Below are positions 63,503-64,000 of a stretch of 64,000 bases of DNA, in pieces. The position numbers were made by a program, and so were the translations under genes. The notes under the pieces are model-generated. The model searched no databases. It was given only the letters and a program-made list of their open reading frames with translations, and was not told where the DNA came from. Source of the DNA: Actinostola sp. cb2023 (Eukaryota; Cnidaria; Anthozoa; Actiniaria; Actinostolidae); NCBI GenBank assembly GCA_033675265.1, contig JAUJYZ010000460.1, positions 62,001-126,000 of the forward strand, in the 5' to 3' direction. The first letter of the stretch is position 1. Every line of letters begins with the position of its first letter.

Positions 63503-63946
63503 ATGTCTTCAACCGTGAAAGTAAGTGAAAACGCCCAATGAGTGATTGTTTCAATTTGTTGAATTTTGACGATATATTTTTGAGTCCTCACCAAACAAAT
63601 TCATTGTTGTTTTTTCTAGTTTACTGTAGAAATAAAGAAAGAACTGGAAACAGACTTTTTAAAGTATATTCAAGAAATTGAAGGCAGTTTGATTCCTGAG
63701 GAGAAAAAGAAGACAGGTAACGTAGTTTTATGCGCCGGCGCATAAATTTATGCAAAGCCCGCGAAAACAAGACGCGCGTTTGTAGATTTCATGGCGGACT
63801 CATGGCGGTACGGTGTTTGCTCGCTGTTGCATTTCGATCAATTTTACGCCAATTTTAGAATAAATGTTCATTTCTTCTTCTGTTTTGTTTGATTTTAGGC
63901 AATAATAATGGGCGAAGGCACAGCAAAAAGCTGAAAATCGAAGTCG
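63503..63946 (+). CDS. 5' end of an unknown host gene, three exons
   Basis: Exon 1 (63503-63520) encodes M-S-S-T-V-K and ends at GTAAGT. Exon 2 (63620-63715) follows TTTTTTCTAG and exon 3 (63899-63946) follows GATTTTAG, ending at GTCG|GTAAGT. Exon 2 begins FTVEIKKELETDF, and its second half (YIQEIEGSLIPEEKKKT) together with exon 3 (NNNGRRHSKKLKIEV) are open one frame over. One base appears to be missing in the five-T run at 63656-63660; with it the three exons would read through. The protein start is charged and helical and I do not recognise it. The gene continues past the window. Confidence 0.5.
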
Positions 63947-64000
63947 GTAAGTCATGCTGTCCTTGTGAGCTTGTGTGTAGTTGTGAAGACGATCGATGTT

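Overview
The window looks like metazoan nuclear DNA: it is AT-rich, the host genes have GT..AG introns, and repeats outweigh host exons. Extracellular PAN and discoidin modules, an MFSD12-type transporter, a Ngaro-like tyrosine-recombinase retrotransposon, an ISL2EU-like DNA transposon and many fold-back elements suggest a marine invertebrate. A cnidarian is my leading guess; the sequence does not prove it. All calls come from reading frames, splice phases, repeats and motifs seen here; no database was searched.

Layout. 1-4274: the 3' part of an LTR retrotransposon whose gag zinc knuckle is followed directly by an unrecognised ORF, with no pol between. 4275-7770: microsatellites and small fold-back elements. 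7773-14734: a 7-kb composite palindrome bounded by TTAA, itself packed with smaller palindromes. 14751-30743 (minus): a secreted PAN plus discoidin (F5/8 type C) gene. Its introns carry a 6.9-kb Ngaro-like element (15629-22548) with a TTAA-flanked insertion inside its recombinase gene, plus further palindromes. 32344-37468: a second pol-less LTR element with both LTRs. 37469-44470: repeats, including two copies of one terminal-inverted-repeat element and a 1-kb palindrome. 44473-50958 (minus): a ten-exon MFSD12-like transporter gene with two introns filled by tandem arrays. 51000-54880: repeats. 54878-62470 (minus): a 5'-truncated non-LTR retrotransposon split by a 686-bp insertion and by a complete 5079-bp ISL2EU-like transposon. 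63288-64000: the start of a new plus-strand gene.

Working together. The two LTR elements share the same unusual gag-plus-unknown-ORF plan, so they probably depend on an outside reverse transcriptase and integrase. The ISL2EU-like element carries two divergent genes, a THAP/DDE transposase and a SWIM/YqaJ nuclease-like protein. Each opens with the same 16-base exon embedded in the 367-bp terminal repeats. The Ngaro-like element appears to use several spliceosomal introns, one of which holds a hairpin array. Several insertions are dated relative to one another because removing them restores an interrupted reading frame.
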